DNA of 64,000 nt from Kitasatospora sp. MAA19 (lineage in GTDB: Bacteria; Actinomycetota; Actinomycetes; Streptomycetales; Streptomycetaceae). The position numbers and the translations under genes are program-made. The stretch's first letter is position 1. Each line of letters opens with the position of its first letter. The notes below the pieces were generated by a model. It was not told the DNA's origin and ran no database searches. It was given only the letters and a program-made list of their open reading frames with translations. Below, piece by piece: positions 24,045 through 32,188 of this stretch. The stretch spans positions 124,001 through 188,000 of the forward strand of contig NZ_JARXYZ010000006.1 in NCBI RefSeq assembly GCF_029894125.1. Reading direction: 5' to 3'.

Positions 24045-24938
24045 TCAGAGGGTTGGGGCGCCAAGGTCGCGGATGACCCCGGCGAGGGCGCGGATGGGTT
24101 CGGTCTCGGTGTCGGAGCGCCAGACGAGTCCCCATCTCAGGGGCGTGGCGTCGTGAACGGGCAGGTAGGTGATGTCGGGTCGTGCGTGGTAGCGGGTGAC
24201 ATGGGAGCCCAGGGCATGGACGGCTTCACCGGTTCCGACGTTGGTGAAGATGTCGTCCAGGTTGGCTCCGATCCGCGAACGGCGCTCGATCGGGCGGCTG
24301 CTGGGGGTGTGGAACGGAGTGAAGGCGTCCTCCCAGTACTCGGGCAGAGGCAAGGCCGAGCCGATGACACCGAAATCACCGAGAACCTCAAGGGAGACCG
24401 ATGCGCGGTCGGCCAGGTCGTGATCGGGAGTCACGAGCACCACCCGGGACTCGGTGAACAGGACCGGCCCGACCGAGAGGTCGGGTTCTTCGACGGGGAG
24501 CCACGAGACCAGGGCGTCGATCTGTCCGGACCGCAGCGGGTCGAATGGGTTGATGAAGGGGTTGTGGCGGATCTGCAGTCCCCACTGGGGGTGGCGGGAG
24601 CGGAAGGCGTCCCAGAAGGGACGCAGGTCGTGGGCGTTGCTGGGGATCATGCCCACGCGCAGCACGTCGACCTTTCCCTGCGCTGCCATCCTGGCCCGCT
24701 CCATGCCCTCCTGCAGTCCCTGGTAGACCGGCAGGAGGTCATCGCGGAGTTGCTCGCCGATCGGTGTCATCCGAACGGTGCGGCTGGTGCGCTCGAACAG
24801 TTCGGCACCGATCCTGCGTTCCTGTTTCTTGATCGCCTGGCTGACCCGCGCTGGGGAGACATGGAGGCGGTCGGCGGTCCTGCCGAAATGAAGCTCCTTC
24901 GCCAACGTCAGGAAGATCTCGATGTCGCGCAGTTCCAC
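24045..24938 (-). CDS. LysR-family transcriptional regulator
   Basis: A 297-residue LysR regulator starting at GTG 24938 (MELRDIEIFLTLAKELHFGR). The winged helix covers residues 1-60 (TADRLHVSPARVSQAIKKQE, RTVRMTPIGEQL) and the substrate-binding domain begins near 90 (VDVLRVGMIPSNAHDLRPFW, IDALVSWLPVEEPDLSVGPV). The HFGRTADRLHVSPARVSQ pattern is the actinobacterial type that often regulates oxidoreductases. Neighbours give no clear target; the intergenic region upstream (to 25335) holds one hairpin element and no divergent gene, so the regulator may act elsewhere. Confidence 0.9.
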   Translation of the reverse strand: MELRDIEIFLTLAKELHFGRTADRLHVSPARVSQAIKKQERRIGAELFERTSRTVRMTPIGEQLRDDLLPVYQGLQEGMERARMAAQGKVDVLRVGMIPSNAHDLRPFWDAFRSRHPQWGLQIRHNPFINPFDPLRSGQIDALVSWLPVEEPDLSVGPVLFTESRVVLVTPDHDLADRASVSLEVLGDFGVIGSALPLPEYWEDAFTPFHTPSSRPIERRSRIGANLDDIFTNVGTGEAVHALGSHVTRYHARPDITYLPVHDATPLRWGLVWRSDTETEPIRALAGVIRDLGAPTL

Positions 24939-25335
24939 CCTGCCCCCGTTCGTCGACCTCTGTGCTGATCCAGCGGTGCGTGATCACCCATTGTTCCGCT
25001 GGATCAGGTGCCGGTCTGGATGAGGGTCCAGCGGAAGGTGATCCAGTCGGCGATGGCCGGCGGGGCCACGCCGTTCCACCTCGGCCTCGCACTCCACGTC
25101 GCCACCGAGCGCGGGAAGTCGACCTCGCCGACTTCCCGCTCCGGATGCCGCGGCTACGGCCAGCTGACACCTGTTCAGGACAGAGGGCGCCGGGCCCAGG
25201 GCCCGCCGGGCGGCTCCCAGCGGCCTGCGGATCCCGCAGCGGCCGCAGCCCCGGGCGCCTCCGGTGGCGAGCAAGACTGCCGACCCCCGGCGTTCTCGAA
25301 CGCCTTGACTCTTCCGGAGGTTGAAGCAGGTCCGG
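24939..25335. other. Intergenic region with GAAGTCG hairpin (25111-25139)
   Basis: About 400 bases between the start of LysR and the stop of MarR. GCGGGAAGTCG (25111-25121) and CGACTTCCCGC (25129-25139) form a perfect 11-bp stem around ACCTCGC, the third copy of the dispersed hairpin. A minus-strand stretch ending near 25016 (IADWITFRWTLIQTGT) looks like the C-terminus of a lost protein. Downstream of the hairpin, GGCCAGCTGACAC resembles GGCCAGTTGACAC that follows copy a at 14229, so more than the hairpin is shared. Confidence 0.55.
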
Positions 25336-25854
25336 TCAGGTGGCGGGCGGTGGCGCGTCGTCGAGGAGGGCCAGGCGTGCGATGACGTCGTCGGCCAGCT
25401 TCCCGAGCAATCGGCCCAGGTCGCCGCGGTCTTGATCCGACCAGTCGGCCATGGCGTCCGCGAACCAGCCGAGCATGGACGTCGTGTAGCGGTTCGCCGC
25501 CTTCGCCCCTTCGGCGGTCGGCTCGATCAGGCTGGCGCGCCGGTCGTGCGGGTCACCGACGCGGCGGACGAGGCCGCGCCGCTCCAGCTCTTGCACCTGC
25601 CGGGTGACGTGCGGGCCGACCACCTGCATCCGCTCCGCGATCTCCCCGATGCGCAGCGGTCTGTCCGCCGCGTGCACCGTCAGGAGCACCCCCGTCGCGG
25701 GGCGGTCCAGGGTGAGCCCGGCCGCCTCGGTCGCCCGTTCGACCAGGCGGCCGCGGGTCATGGCGTTGCTCAGGTGCGTCAGCCGTGGCAGGACTGCCCA
25801 GACGGCCTCCGCAGACCGGTCCGCCCCGGCTTCGTCCGGTGACTCCGCGTTCAT
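25336..25854 (-). CDS. MarR-family transcriptional regulator
   Basis: A 172-residue MarR protein: dimerisation helices at both ends, and a central winged helix (LRIGEIAERMQVVGPHVTRQ, ELERRGLVRRVGDPHDRRAS, then wing to LIEPTAEG). MarR regulators usually repress a divergent gene and are released by phenolic ligands. That fits here: it is divergent from a flavin monooxygenase gene at 25991, and a perfect 17-bp palindrome (25872-25888) with a second half-matching site (25943-25959) lies in between. The start at 25854 (MNAESPDEAG) has GGAGTGG upstream. Because the target gene is frameshifted, the regulator may now have only itself to control. Confidence 0.9.
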   Translation of the reverse strand: MNAESPDEAGADRSAEAVWAVLPRLTHLSNAMTRGRLVERATEAAGLTLDRPATGVLLTVHAADRPLRIGEIAERMQVVGPHVTRQVQELERRGLVRRVGDPHDRRASLIEPTAEGAKAANRYTTSMLGWFADAMADWSDQDRGDLGRLLGKLADDVIARLALLDDAPPPAT

Positions 25855-25871
25855 CGCGCCACTCCACTTGA

Positions 25872-25888
25872 ATACCTAAGTTAGGTAT
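25872..25888. promoter_or_regulatory. MarR operator (perfect palindrome)
   Basis: ATACCTAA-G-TTAGGTAT is an exact 8+1+8 palindrome in a conspicuously AT-rich patch 17 bp upstream of the MarR start. A related site, ATACCTAAGGTACGCAT at 25943-25959, keeps the left half and part of the right half. Together they cover the divergent promoter region, consistent with autoregulation and repression of the monooxygenase. Confidence 0.75.
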
Positions 25889-25990
25889 ATGTATTCTGAG
25901 GCTGCGACCAGCCTCCACGGGAACACCCTGCCATCCACAAGGATACCTAAGGTACGCATCTTCATGCGGCCGTCGGGAGGAGACTCCGTC

Positions 25991-27189
25991 ATGAACCACT
26001 GCGCGAACCGCAAGGTCCTCATCTCGGGCGCCAGCATCGCCGGCCCGTCCCTGGCCTACTGGCTCGACCGCTACGGCTTCGAGGTCACCATCGTCGAGAA
26101 GGCGTCCCGGATCCGGGGCGGCGGCTACCCGCGATCGACATCCGCGGCACGGCCCGCGAGGTCGTCGACCGCATGGGGCTGCTCCCGCAGCTGCGCGAGG
26201 CCCACGTCGACACCCGAAAGCTCTCCTTCGTGGAAGCCGCCGGAACCCTCATCGGCTCCATCTCCCCCGAAGCCACCACCGGGGGCGCCGCGGGCCTGGA
26301 TCTCGAAGTGCGACGCGGCGACCTGGCGCGCGCCCTCCACGCGCCGGTCCGCGGCAAGGTCGAATTCGTGTTCAACGACTCCATCGCCACGCTGGAGGAC
26401 CGCGCGGACCGGGTCGAGGTCACCTTCGACAGCGGCGCCCGCCGCTCCTTCGACCTGGTCATCGGCGCGGACGGGCTGCACTCCAACACTCGCCGACTGG
26501 TCTTCGGCCCCGAGGACCGGTTCCACCGCTACCTCGGTTACGCCTTCGCCGGCTTCACCCTCCCCAACGACCTCGGCCTCGCCCACGAGGGGATCGTGTG
26601 GAACACCCCCGGCAGGGCGGCGGTCCTCTACGCCCAGGAATCCAGCGACCGCATGCACGGGTTCTTCGTCTTCCTTCGGGAGGAAGCCCCCGTCCACGCC
26701 TTCCGCGACCCTCAGGCGCAGCGCGAGCTCGTCGCCTCCACGTTCCCCGAGCGCAGTTGGCACATCCCCCGCCTGGTCACCGCCATGCGCGAGGCCGACG
26801 ACCTGTTCTTCGACATCGTCAGCCAGATCCACATGCCCACGTGGGCACGTGGGCGCGTCGCCCTCGTGGGCGACGCGGCCTACGCAACCTCGTTCCTGTC
26901 CGGTCAGGGCTCCAGCGTCGCGCTGGTCGGCGCCTACATCCTGGCCGGGGAACTGGCCACGCACGCCGATCACGCGGACGCCTTCGCGGCCTACGAGCAG
27001 AAGGCGCGCCACTTCGTGGAACAGAACCAGGCCCTGGCCACCTCGGGCGGCACCGTCGTCGCCCCCAGCACCCAGGACATGCTCGACGCCCGCAACGAGG
27101 CCCTGCGCAACACCACCGACCTGACGGGAGCCGAGGGCCGCGCCGCCCATACCGGCCTGATCCTGCCGGACTACGACCACGCCGGATGA
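25991..27189 (+). pseudogene. FAD-dependent monooxygenase, frameshifted
   Basis: ATG 25991 follows GGGAGGAGAC and begins a typical PHBH-type monooxygenase: VLISGASIAGPSLAYWLDRY with the Rossmann GxGxxG-like region, then VEKASRIRGGGYP. At about 26130 the frame breaks; the continuation (DIRGTAREVVDRMGLLPQLR) is in the next frame and runs intact to 27189, with LVIGADGLHSNTRRL and the second FAD motif VALVGDAAYATSFLSGQGSS. One missing G (or two extra bases) in TACCCGCGATC explains it. Total length without the shift would be ~399 residues, normal for the family. It may be a real mutation or a sequencing error. Confidence 0.85.
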
Positions 27190-27259
27190 CGGGCCACCCG
27201 GCCCGGCCGGCGTCCTCGTGCCCCTGTCCCGGGACCACCGCGTCGGCGGGCCGGCCCTC

Positions 27260-27472
27260 TCACCCGGTCGCGGGGTGCACCATCCGGCGGGCCTCGGTGA
27301 GCGTCACCTTGCCATCGGCCCAGGAGTACACCTCCAGCAGGGACAGGTAGCCGCCTTGTGTGAAGACCAGAACTCCGCCCAGGCATTCGTCCGACTCCCC
27401 GAGCAGTTCCTCTTCGAGCGCCACGGCGTTGCCCGGCAGGCCCGTCGCCGCGGCGACGGCAGCGGTGTCCAC
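27260..27472 (-). CDS. Small hypothetical protein, possibly a 5-prime-truncated gene
   Basis: A 70-residue frame from a GTG at 27472. The sequence GGVLVFTQGGYLSLLEVYSW resembles the C-terminal part of a Streptomyces hypothetical family of ~130 residues that has a Cys-rich N-terminus followed by a DGEPxGGVLLF..GxLSxLEVYS pattern. Upstream in the same frame GCSLEVD precedes the GTG, which hints that the fragment once continued further and is truncated near 27500. No good ribosome site. Either a small real protein or a remnant; function unknown. Confidence 0.4.
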   Translation of the reverse strand: MDTAAVAAATGLPGNAVALEEELLGESDECLGGVLVFTQGGYLSLLEVYSWADGKVTLTEARRMVHPATG

Positions 27473-27569
27473 CTCCAGGGAGCATCCCGGCGGCCAAGGG
27501 GTCGGGTGCGCCCGACGAGGGTGGCCTGTCCGCTACATTTTCCGTGACAGATCGTCATGAGGAGGGCGA

Positions 27570-28034
27570 ATGCCGTACATCGTCGACTTCGGGGACGTGT
27601 CCACCGTCGGTTTGGAGTCGTCCCCGGTCGCGGAGGCCCTCGCCGGACTACGCGCCAACGAGGCGCGCTATTACAAGAACAAGTACGATCACGTCTTCAC
27701 CGTCAGCCCCGCGAGCGAGGCGCCGGAGGCGCTCGACTGGCTGAACCACATCCTTGCCAACGAGCGCGACATCGTCATCTCCGCCCGTCCGCTTGAGGTG
27801 ACGTCCTTCGAGGTGGACGGTTTTCGGATGGTTCACGTGTTCTACGAGTCCGGCCTGTCGATCAACGTGATGTACGGCATCGAGACCGGGAAGAAGCGCG
27901 CAGTCGGCTTCAAGCTCTCCGAAGGGATGGAAGTTCCCGAGGAACTGGCGTCACGTTTCAAGTTCGCGCGCCAGAAGTCCAAGCTGGCCGGCGTGATCCG
28001 CGGCTCCTACTTCGTGATCAAGGGCGAATACTGA
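27570..28034 (+). CDS. Hypothetical protein, 154 residues, less GC-rich than neighbours
   Basis: Start ATG 27570 with GAGGAGGGCGA upstream. The protein (MPYIVDFGDVSTVGLESSPV ... EALDWLNHILANERDIVISA ... VMYGIETGKKRAVGFKLSEG ... FKFARQKSKLAGVIRGSYFV) is soluble, Lys-rich for this genome, and ends in a basic segment. No family is recognised. The coding sequence uses more A/T-containing codons than adjacent genes, which may indicate transfer, perhaps with phage or plasmid DNA. It stands alone between the truncated gene at 27260 and a shared terminator with the deaminase. Confidence 0.75.
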   Translation: MPYIVDFGDVSTVGLESSPVAEALAGLRANEARYYKNKYDHVFTVSPASEAPEALDWLNHILANERDIVISARPLEVTSFEVDGFRMVHVFYESGLSINVMYGIETGKKRAVGFKLSEGMEVPEELASRFKFARQKSKLAGVIRGSYFVIKGEY

Positions 28035-28042
28035 GCCCGGAG

Positions 28043-28082
28043 GGCCCGGACGGAGCTGTCGGCTCCGGGCGGGGTCCGGGCC
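28043..28082. terminator. Bidirectional terminator
   Basis: GGCCCGGA (28043-28050) pairs with TCCGGGCC (28075-28082), enclosing a nested GGAGC/GGCTCC stem. It lies between the converging stops of the hypothetical gene and the deaminase gene and could serve both. Confidence 0.55.
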
Positions 28083-28115
28083 GCCTTGTCGATCACGCCG
28101 GCCGTGGCGCGCTGC

Positions 28116-28613
28116 TCAGGCGGTGGGGGCGCCGGCCACGCGGCGCTCGCCGCCGTTGCGCTCCTGCCAGAACCGGTAGACCTCGACCGCGTCCGCGCGG
28201 GACTCGTGGCGCATCGGCAGCCGGCGCTCGTCCCAGTTCTTGGCGAACTCGCCGTAGAAGGAGTCGAGTTCGAAGTACTTGCGGTCGTCCACGTAGTGCG
28301 GCTCGTAGGCGTCGCGGGTGGTGAGGAAGACGACCTCGCCCGGGGAGCAGTAGTACAGCGAGCCCAGACACATCGGGCAGGGGTGGGCCAGCACGTAGAT
28401 GGTGGTGCCGGTCAGGTGCTCGGTGCCCAGCTTCACGCACGCGCCGCGGATGGCGAGGATCTCGGCGTGTGCGGTCGGGTCGTTGGTCTGGGCGACCTTG
28501 TTCGCGCTCTCGGCCAGGATCCTGCCGTCCTTGACGATGACGGTCGCGAACGGGCGGCCGCCCTCGGCGACGTTCTGGCGGGCGATGTCGATGGTGCGCT
28601 GCGCGAAGTCCAT
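28116..28613 (-). CDS. Nucleoside/guanine deaminase-family protein in the cyanate operon
   Basis: A 165-residue CDA-fold deaminase. Zinc and catalytic motifs are complete: HAEILAIRGAC (HAE, proton shuttle Glu) and PCPMCLGSLYYC (PCxxC). The layout FAQRTIDIARQNVAEGGRPF ... FATVIVKDG is that of the guanine/tRNA-adenosine deaminase group, and the C-terminal extension YFELDSFYGEFAKNWDERRL resembles guanine deaminases. GAAGGACCCC precedes the start. It is the third gene of the leftward run cynT-cynS-deaminase, where E. coli has the cynX transporter. Release of ammonia is common to both activities, suggesting nitrogen scavenging (inference). Confidence 0.85.
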   Translation of the reverse strand: MDFAQRTIDIARQNVAEGGRPFATVIVKDGRILAESANKVAQTNDPTAHAEILAIRGACVKLGTEHLTGTTIYVLAHPCPMCLGSLYYCSPGEVVFLTTRDAYEPHYVDDRKYFELDSFYGEFAKNWDERRLPMRHESRADAVEVYRFWQERNGGERRVAGAPTA

Positions 28614-28736
28614 GGGAGGGGTCCTTCGGGGAGGAGAAGCGGGGTGCTCGGCGGTGCGGGCCGGGGAGCGGGCCGGGCGCCGGGAGTGGGCTCCCGGCCC
28701 GCTGCGGGCCCTGCCGCCGATCGGATCAGGGCTGGA

Positions 28737-29207
28737 TCAGAACGGCTTGGTGGGCAGGTACTTGCCGTCCAGGGTGATGACGGCGCGCTCGCCGCCCTCG
28801 GGGTCGGCGACCTTCTTCACGTCGAGCTTGAAGTTGATCGCGCTGATGATGCCGTCGCCGAGCTGCTCGTGGACCAGGGCCTTGAGGGTGGTGCCGTAGA
28901 CCTGGAGCATCTCGTAGAAGCGGTAGACGGTCGGGTCGGTCGGGATGCCGCCCGGGATGGAACCGCGGGTGGGGATGGTCTGCAGCAGCAGCGCGGCGTC
29001 CGCGTCCAGGCCCAGGAGCTCGGCGACGGCCTCGGCGGAGGCCTTGGGCAGCGGGTGCTGGCCGAGCACGGCGGCGGTGACGAAGGCGACCGACAGGCCG
29101 GCGGCGTCGGCGATCTGCTGCCAGGTCAGGTCCTTGCGGATCTTGGCGTCGACGGCGGCGGCGGCCAGGGCCGTACGGGCGGTGTTGTCGAACTGGGCGT
29201 GCACCAT
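28737..29207 (-). CDS. cynS: Cyanate hydratase (cyanase)
   Basis: The 156-residue protein is the standard cyanase length. It converts cyanate plus bicarbonate to ammonia and two CO2. The catalytic triad falls at exactly the E. coli positions: Arg96 and Glu99 in [11 protein letters not shown], Ser122 in [10 protein letters not shown]. The N-terminal helical domain ([20 protein letters not shown]) is the usual non-DNA-binding XRE-like fold, and the C-terminal sheet has [30 protein letters not shown] lies before the start. It follows cynT by 105 bp on the same strand, under cynR control. Confidence 0.95.
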   Translation of the reverse strand: MVHAQFDNTARTALAAAAVDAKIRKDLTWQQIADAAGLSVAFVTAAVLGQHPLPKASAEAVAELLGLDADAALLLQTIPTRGSIPGGIPTDPTVYRFYEMLQVYGTTLKALVHEQLGDGIISAINFKLDVKKVADPEGGERAVITLDGKYLPTKPF

Positions 29208-29312
29208 GACGGTGGTGTCCTTTCACGGGGTGCCCCTCCGAAGGCCGGAGCGGCGGGATTGCGGGCGTCCCGGGACGGGGTGGTCCGGGATCGAGGGGGG
29301 TGGTTTCGGGGG

Positions 29313-29900
29313 TCAGGCCGCCAGGGCCGGGGTGCCGGCGGCGTCGAGCCGGGCGACCGCGCCGGTGGGGATGTCGTAGACCCAGCCGTGCAGGGTGACC
29401 TTGTTCCCGGCCAGTGCGCGGGCCACCGAGGGGTGGGTGGCCAGGTTGGCCAGCTGCGCGAGGACGTTGCCCCGCACCAGCGCGTCCACCCCGGTGTCGG
29501 CGGTGCGGGCCAGGGAGGCGTCGGCGTGGCGCAGCCAGTCGGCGATGGTCGGCAGGGCGCTCAGGTCGTGGCCCTCGGCCAGGGCGGTCATCGCGCCGCA
29601 GGCGGAGTGTCCGCAGACGACGATGTCCGTGACGCCCAGGACGGCGACCGCGTACTCGATGCTCGCCGCCACCCCGTCGGCGCCGGCGGTGTAGGCGGGG
29701 ACGAGGTTGCCAGCGGTGCGGATGACGAACAGGTCACCCGGCTCGCTGCCGGTGATCAGCTCGGGCACGACCCGGGCGTCGGAGCAGCTGATGAACAGCG
29801 TCGTGGGCGTGTGGGTGGTCGCCAGGTGGGCGAAGAGCTCCGCCTTGGCCGGGAAGACATCGCGCCGGAAACGGGCGACGCCTGCTGCGAGGTCTTGCAT
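29313..29900 (-). CDS. cynT: Beta-carbonic anhydrase of the cyanate operon
   Basis: A 195-residue beta-carbonic anhydrase. Motifs ISCSDARVVPELI (Cys, Asp, Arg) and CGHSACGAMTAL (His, Cys) supply the zinc site. In cyanate operons this enzyme keeps bicarbonate available, because cyanase consumes bicarbonate and its CO2 product would otherwise leave the cell. First gene of the leftward operon; start at 29900 (MQDLAAGVARF) with AGGGAGTGACC directly upstream. A longer frame to 30026 would run across the promoter and is rejected. It is distinct from the other beta-carbonic anhydrase at 3652. Confidence 0.94.
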   Translation of the reverse strand: MQDLAAGVARFRRDVFPAKAELFAHLATTHTPTTLFISCSDARVVPELITGSEPGDLFVIRTAGNLVPAYTAGADGVAASIEYAVAVLGVTDIVVCGHSACGAMTALAEGHDLSALPTIADWLRHADASLARTADTGVDALVRGNVLAQLANLATHPSVARALAGNKVTLHGWVYDIPTGAVARLDAAGTPALAA

Positions 29901-29963
29901 GGTCACTCCCTTCGGAGGGTGCCGGCCCCGTTGGGCTGACGAGATCCACCATGCATGACCTGT

Positions 29964-30005
29964 ATCTATAGTGTCCAAGACGCAATATCCATAGCTCCTA
30001 TAGAT
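29964..30005. promoter_or_regulatory. CynR operator/promoter region of the cyn locus
   Basis: ATCTATAG (29964-29971) and CTATAGAT (29998-30005) form a perfect inverted repeat 26 bp apart in an AT-rich island, between divergent cynT and cynR. LysR proteins bind such paired sites and bend the DNA between. The right arm overlaps the ATG at 30004, which supports initiation of cynR at the later ATG 30025. Confidence 0.65.
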
Positions 30006-30024
30006 GAGAGCTATGATGTGGGAC

Positions 30025-30921
30025 ATGGCCCTGGAACTGCGTCACCTGCGCTATCTGCTCGCCGTCGCCGAACACGGCAGCTTCACCCGCGCCGCCGAAG
30101 ACCTGCGCATCGCACAGCCCACCCTGTCCCAGCAGATCAAACAGCTGGAGCGCACCGTGGGCGTCCAGTTGCTGGACCGCACCGGCCGCGCGGTCCGGCT
30201 GACCGACGCGGGCCACGCGTACGTGCACTACGCCCGCCGCGCCCTGCAGGAGCTCGCGGCCGCCGACCGTGCCGTGCTCGACGTCCAGGACCTCTCCCGC
30301 GGCGCCCTGCGTCTGGCCATGACGCCGACCTTCACCGCCTACCTCATCGGCCCCCTGGTCGCACAACTCCACACCCGCCATCCCGGCATCACCCTGAACG
30401 TGCGGGAGTTGACGCAGGACCGCATCGAATCCGCGCTGCTGGCAGACGAGCTCGACCTGGGCATCGCCTTCCACGGCCCCCATCTGCCCGGCATCGCCGG
30501 CACCGACCTGTTCACCGAGACCCTCAGCCTCGTCGTCGGCCCCCTCCACCCCCGGGCGGGCAGCACCCGGCCGCTGCCCGTGACAGACCTCGGCGCGCAC
30601 CCCCTGGCCCTGCTCAGCGGCGACTTCGCCACCCGCGGCCACATCGACGCCCACTTCGCCCGCCACCACACGACGCCGCCCATCGCGGTGGAGGCCAACT
30701 CCATCAACGCCCTCACCGAGATCGTCCGGCGCACCCCCCTGGCCACGGTCCTGCCCGACGCCATCGCCCGCGACCACCCCCACCTCCACCCCGCCCCCCT
30801 CACCCCCGCCCTCCCCGCCCGCACCGCCGCCCTCCTGCGCCGCGAAACCGCCTACCAGAGCGCCGCGGCACAGGCGTTCACGCGCCTCACGCTCGACTGG
30901 GTCCAGGCGCTGGGGACGTGA
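30025..30921 (+). CDS. cynR: CynR, LysR-family activator of the cyanate operon
   Basis: A 298-residue LysR regulator (start MALELRHLRYLLAVAEHGSF). It follows E. coli CynR closely over its length as I recall it: SFTRAAEDLRIAQPTLSQQI, RLTDAGHAYVHYARRALQEL, RLAMTPTFTAYLIGPLVAQL, DELDLGIAF, EANSINALTEIVRRTPLATV. The winged helix is residues 1-60 and the effector domain 90-295. It is divergent from cynT-cynS-deaminase with an inverted repeat between, so cyanate-responsive activation is expected. In-frame ATGs at 30004, 30013 and 30016 overlap the operator. A strong hairpin follows the stop. Confidence 0.92.
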   Translation: MALELRHLRYLLAVAEHGSFTRAAEDLRIAQPTLSQQIKQLERTVGVQLLDRTGRAVRLTDAGHAYVHYARRALQELAAADRAVLDVQDLSRGALRLAMTPTFTAYLIGPLVAQLHTRHPGITLNVRELTQDRIESALLADELDLGIAFHGPHLPGIAGTDLFTETLSLVVGPLHPRAGSTRPLPVTDLGAHPLALLSGDFATRGHIDAHFARHHTTPPIAVEANSINALTEIVRRTPLATVLPDAIARDHPHLHPAPLTPALPARTAALLRRETAYQSAAAQAFTRLTLDWVQALGT

Positions 30922-30944
30922 GGACGGTGATGCGTACGGCCACG

Positions 30945-31024
30945 GCGCCGGGGGCCGCTCCGTGCGGAGCGGCCCCCGGCGCATGAGAAGTCGGTGGTGT
31001 CGACTTCTCATGCGCCGGGGGCCG
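30945..31024. terminator. Tandem competing hairpins between convergent genes, incl. GAAGTCG element d
   Basis: The left arm 30945-30961 pairs with 30966-30982 (17 bp around GTGC). The segment 30970-30993 alternatively pairs with 31001-31024 (24 bp, perfect) around the 7-nt loop GTGGTGT, with the GAAGTCG/CGACTTC core. The two hairpins share the strand 30970-30982, so they are mutually exclusive. Location between cynR and the converging hydrolase gene suggests a two-way terminator. Confidence 0.8.
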
Positions 31025-31092
31025 TGTTCAGGGGCTCAGGGGCCCAGGGTTCAGGGGCTCAGGGACTCAGGGGCGGCTTCCGGGCCGGGGGC

Positions 31093-31842
31093 TCAGCCGG
31101 CGGTCAGGGTGCGGCCGAGGAGGGCGAGCAGGCGGTCCCAGTGGTGCTGCCGGGCGGCGGAGTCGAAGGCCTCGGTGTCGGACATGGTGAAGCCGTGGAC
31201 GGTGCCCGGGTAGGTCTCGATGCTGTGGTCGACACCTGCGGCGTCCAGGGCCTGGTTGAGCTCGCTGATGGCCTCGGACGACAGGTCGCCTTCGGCGAGG
31301 CCGAGGTGGACCTGGGCGGTGAGCTTGGAGACGAGGCGGTGCGGGCTGTCGGGCGCGTCGGTGACCAGGAGGCCGGGGTGGAATCCCGCGACGGCGGCGA
31401 CCTGGCCGGGGTGGGCCGTTGCGGTGCGCATCGCCAGGGCGGCGCCCATGCAGTAGCCGATCGCGGCGACCGGACCGGCGCTGACCTCGGGCTGAGCGGT
31501 GAGGAACCTGAGGTAGGCGTCGGCGTCGCGCAGGGCGCGTTCGGCGATGTGCTCCTGGATCAGGGGCATCAGCTGGGCGAAGACCGCCGGCCGGGCCTCT
31601 TCTCCGATGTGCGCGGGGAGTTCGATCACCGGCGCCGGGCCGTGCCGGTAGTAGAGGTTGGGAACGAGCACGTAGTACCCGTGCTCGGCCAGTTCGCGGG
31701 CCATCTCCCGCAGCACGGGCCGCAGGCCGAAGGCGTCCGAGTACAGCAGCACCCCCGGGTGCCGCCCGCCGCCGTCGGGGAAGGCGGCGAAAGCGTCGGC
31801 CTGGCCGTCCGCGGTGGGAATCTGCAGCGTCTTGGTGGGCAT
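31093..31842 (-). CDS. Dienelactone hydrolase family protein
   Basis: A 249-residue alpha/beta hydrolase starting MPTKTLQIPTADGQADAF at 31842 with AGGAGACC upstream. The nucleophile is a Cys in the GYCMGAALAMR elbow (near residue 115), which identifies the dienelactone-hydrolase family rather than ordinary esterases; Asp lies in the region after LGLAEGDLSSEAI and His in YPGTVHGFTM. The family opens lactones in chlorocatechol breakdown, but stand-alone actinobacterial members have wider or unknown substrates. It is convergent with cynR and has no operon partner. Confidence 0.9.
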   Translation of the reverse strand: MPTKTLQIPTADGQADAFAAFPDGGGRHPGVLLYSDAFGLRPVLREMARELAEHGYYVLVPNLYYRHGPAPVIELPAHIGEEARPAVFAQLMPLIQEHIAERALRDADAYLRFLTAQPEVSAGPVAAIGYCMGAALAMRTATAHPGQVAAVAGFHPGLLVTDAPDSPHRLVSKLTAQVHLGLAEGDLSSEAISELNQALDAAGVDHSIETYPGTVHGFTMSDTEAFDSAARQHHWDRLLALLGRTLTAG

Positions 31843-32188
31843 GAGGTCTCCTGTCGTGGTTGATGTATCGAGCCTGTGATCAACACGACGGAGGCGGGGC
31901 CCGCGCAGCAGCGCAGGGCCCTCGATCGGACAGCGGGCCGGCACCGGCCCGCACGGCGCTCAGAAGAGCACCGGGTCGCCAACCCGTGTGTGGCGCAACG
32001 CCGTCCCGGTAGTCATGCCGCACAGCGTAGTCCACCGGACAAAGCCGATGCCAACTCCCCGGTCCCACGGCGCGGTTCGCGCGGACGATCCGCGGACGCT
32101 CTCGGCCGATGCCCCGGCCGACACCCCGGCCGACACCTCGGACGACACCTCAGCGACCGACCGGAGGCCGCGACCAGGCACCCGTCTC
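31843..32188. other. Intergenic, no gene recognised
   Basis: About 345 bases upstream of the hydrolase and downstream of the oxygenase stop. Repeated CGGCCGACACC(C/T)CGG units at about 32103-32150 are the only notable structure. Promoter for the hydrolase expected near 31870-31960. Confidence 0.4.

Noticed and set aside
28086..29939. A 617-codon plus-strand frame opposite the cyanate operon
   Set aside because: Antisense of cynT, cynS and deaminase; composition and lack of motifs show it is a shadow.
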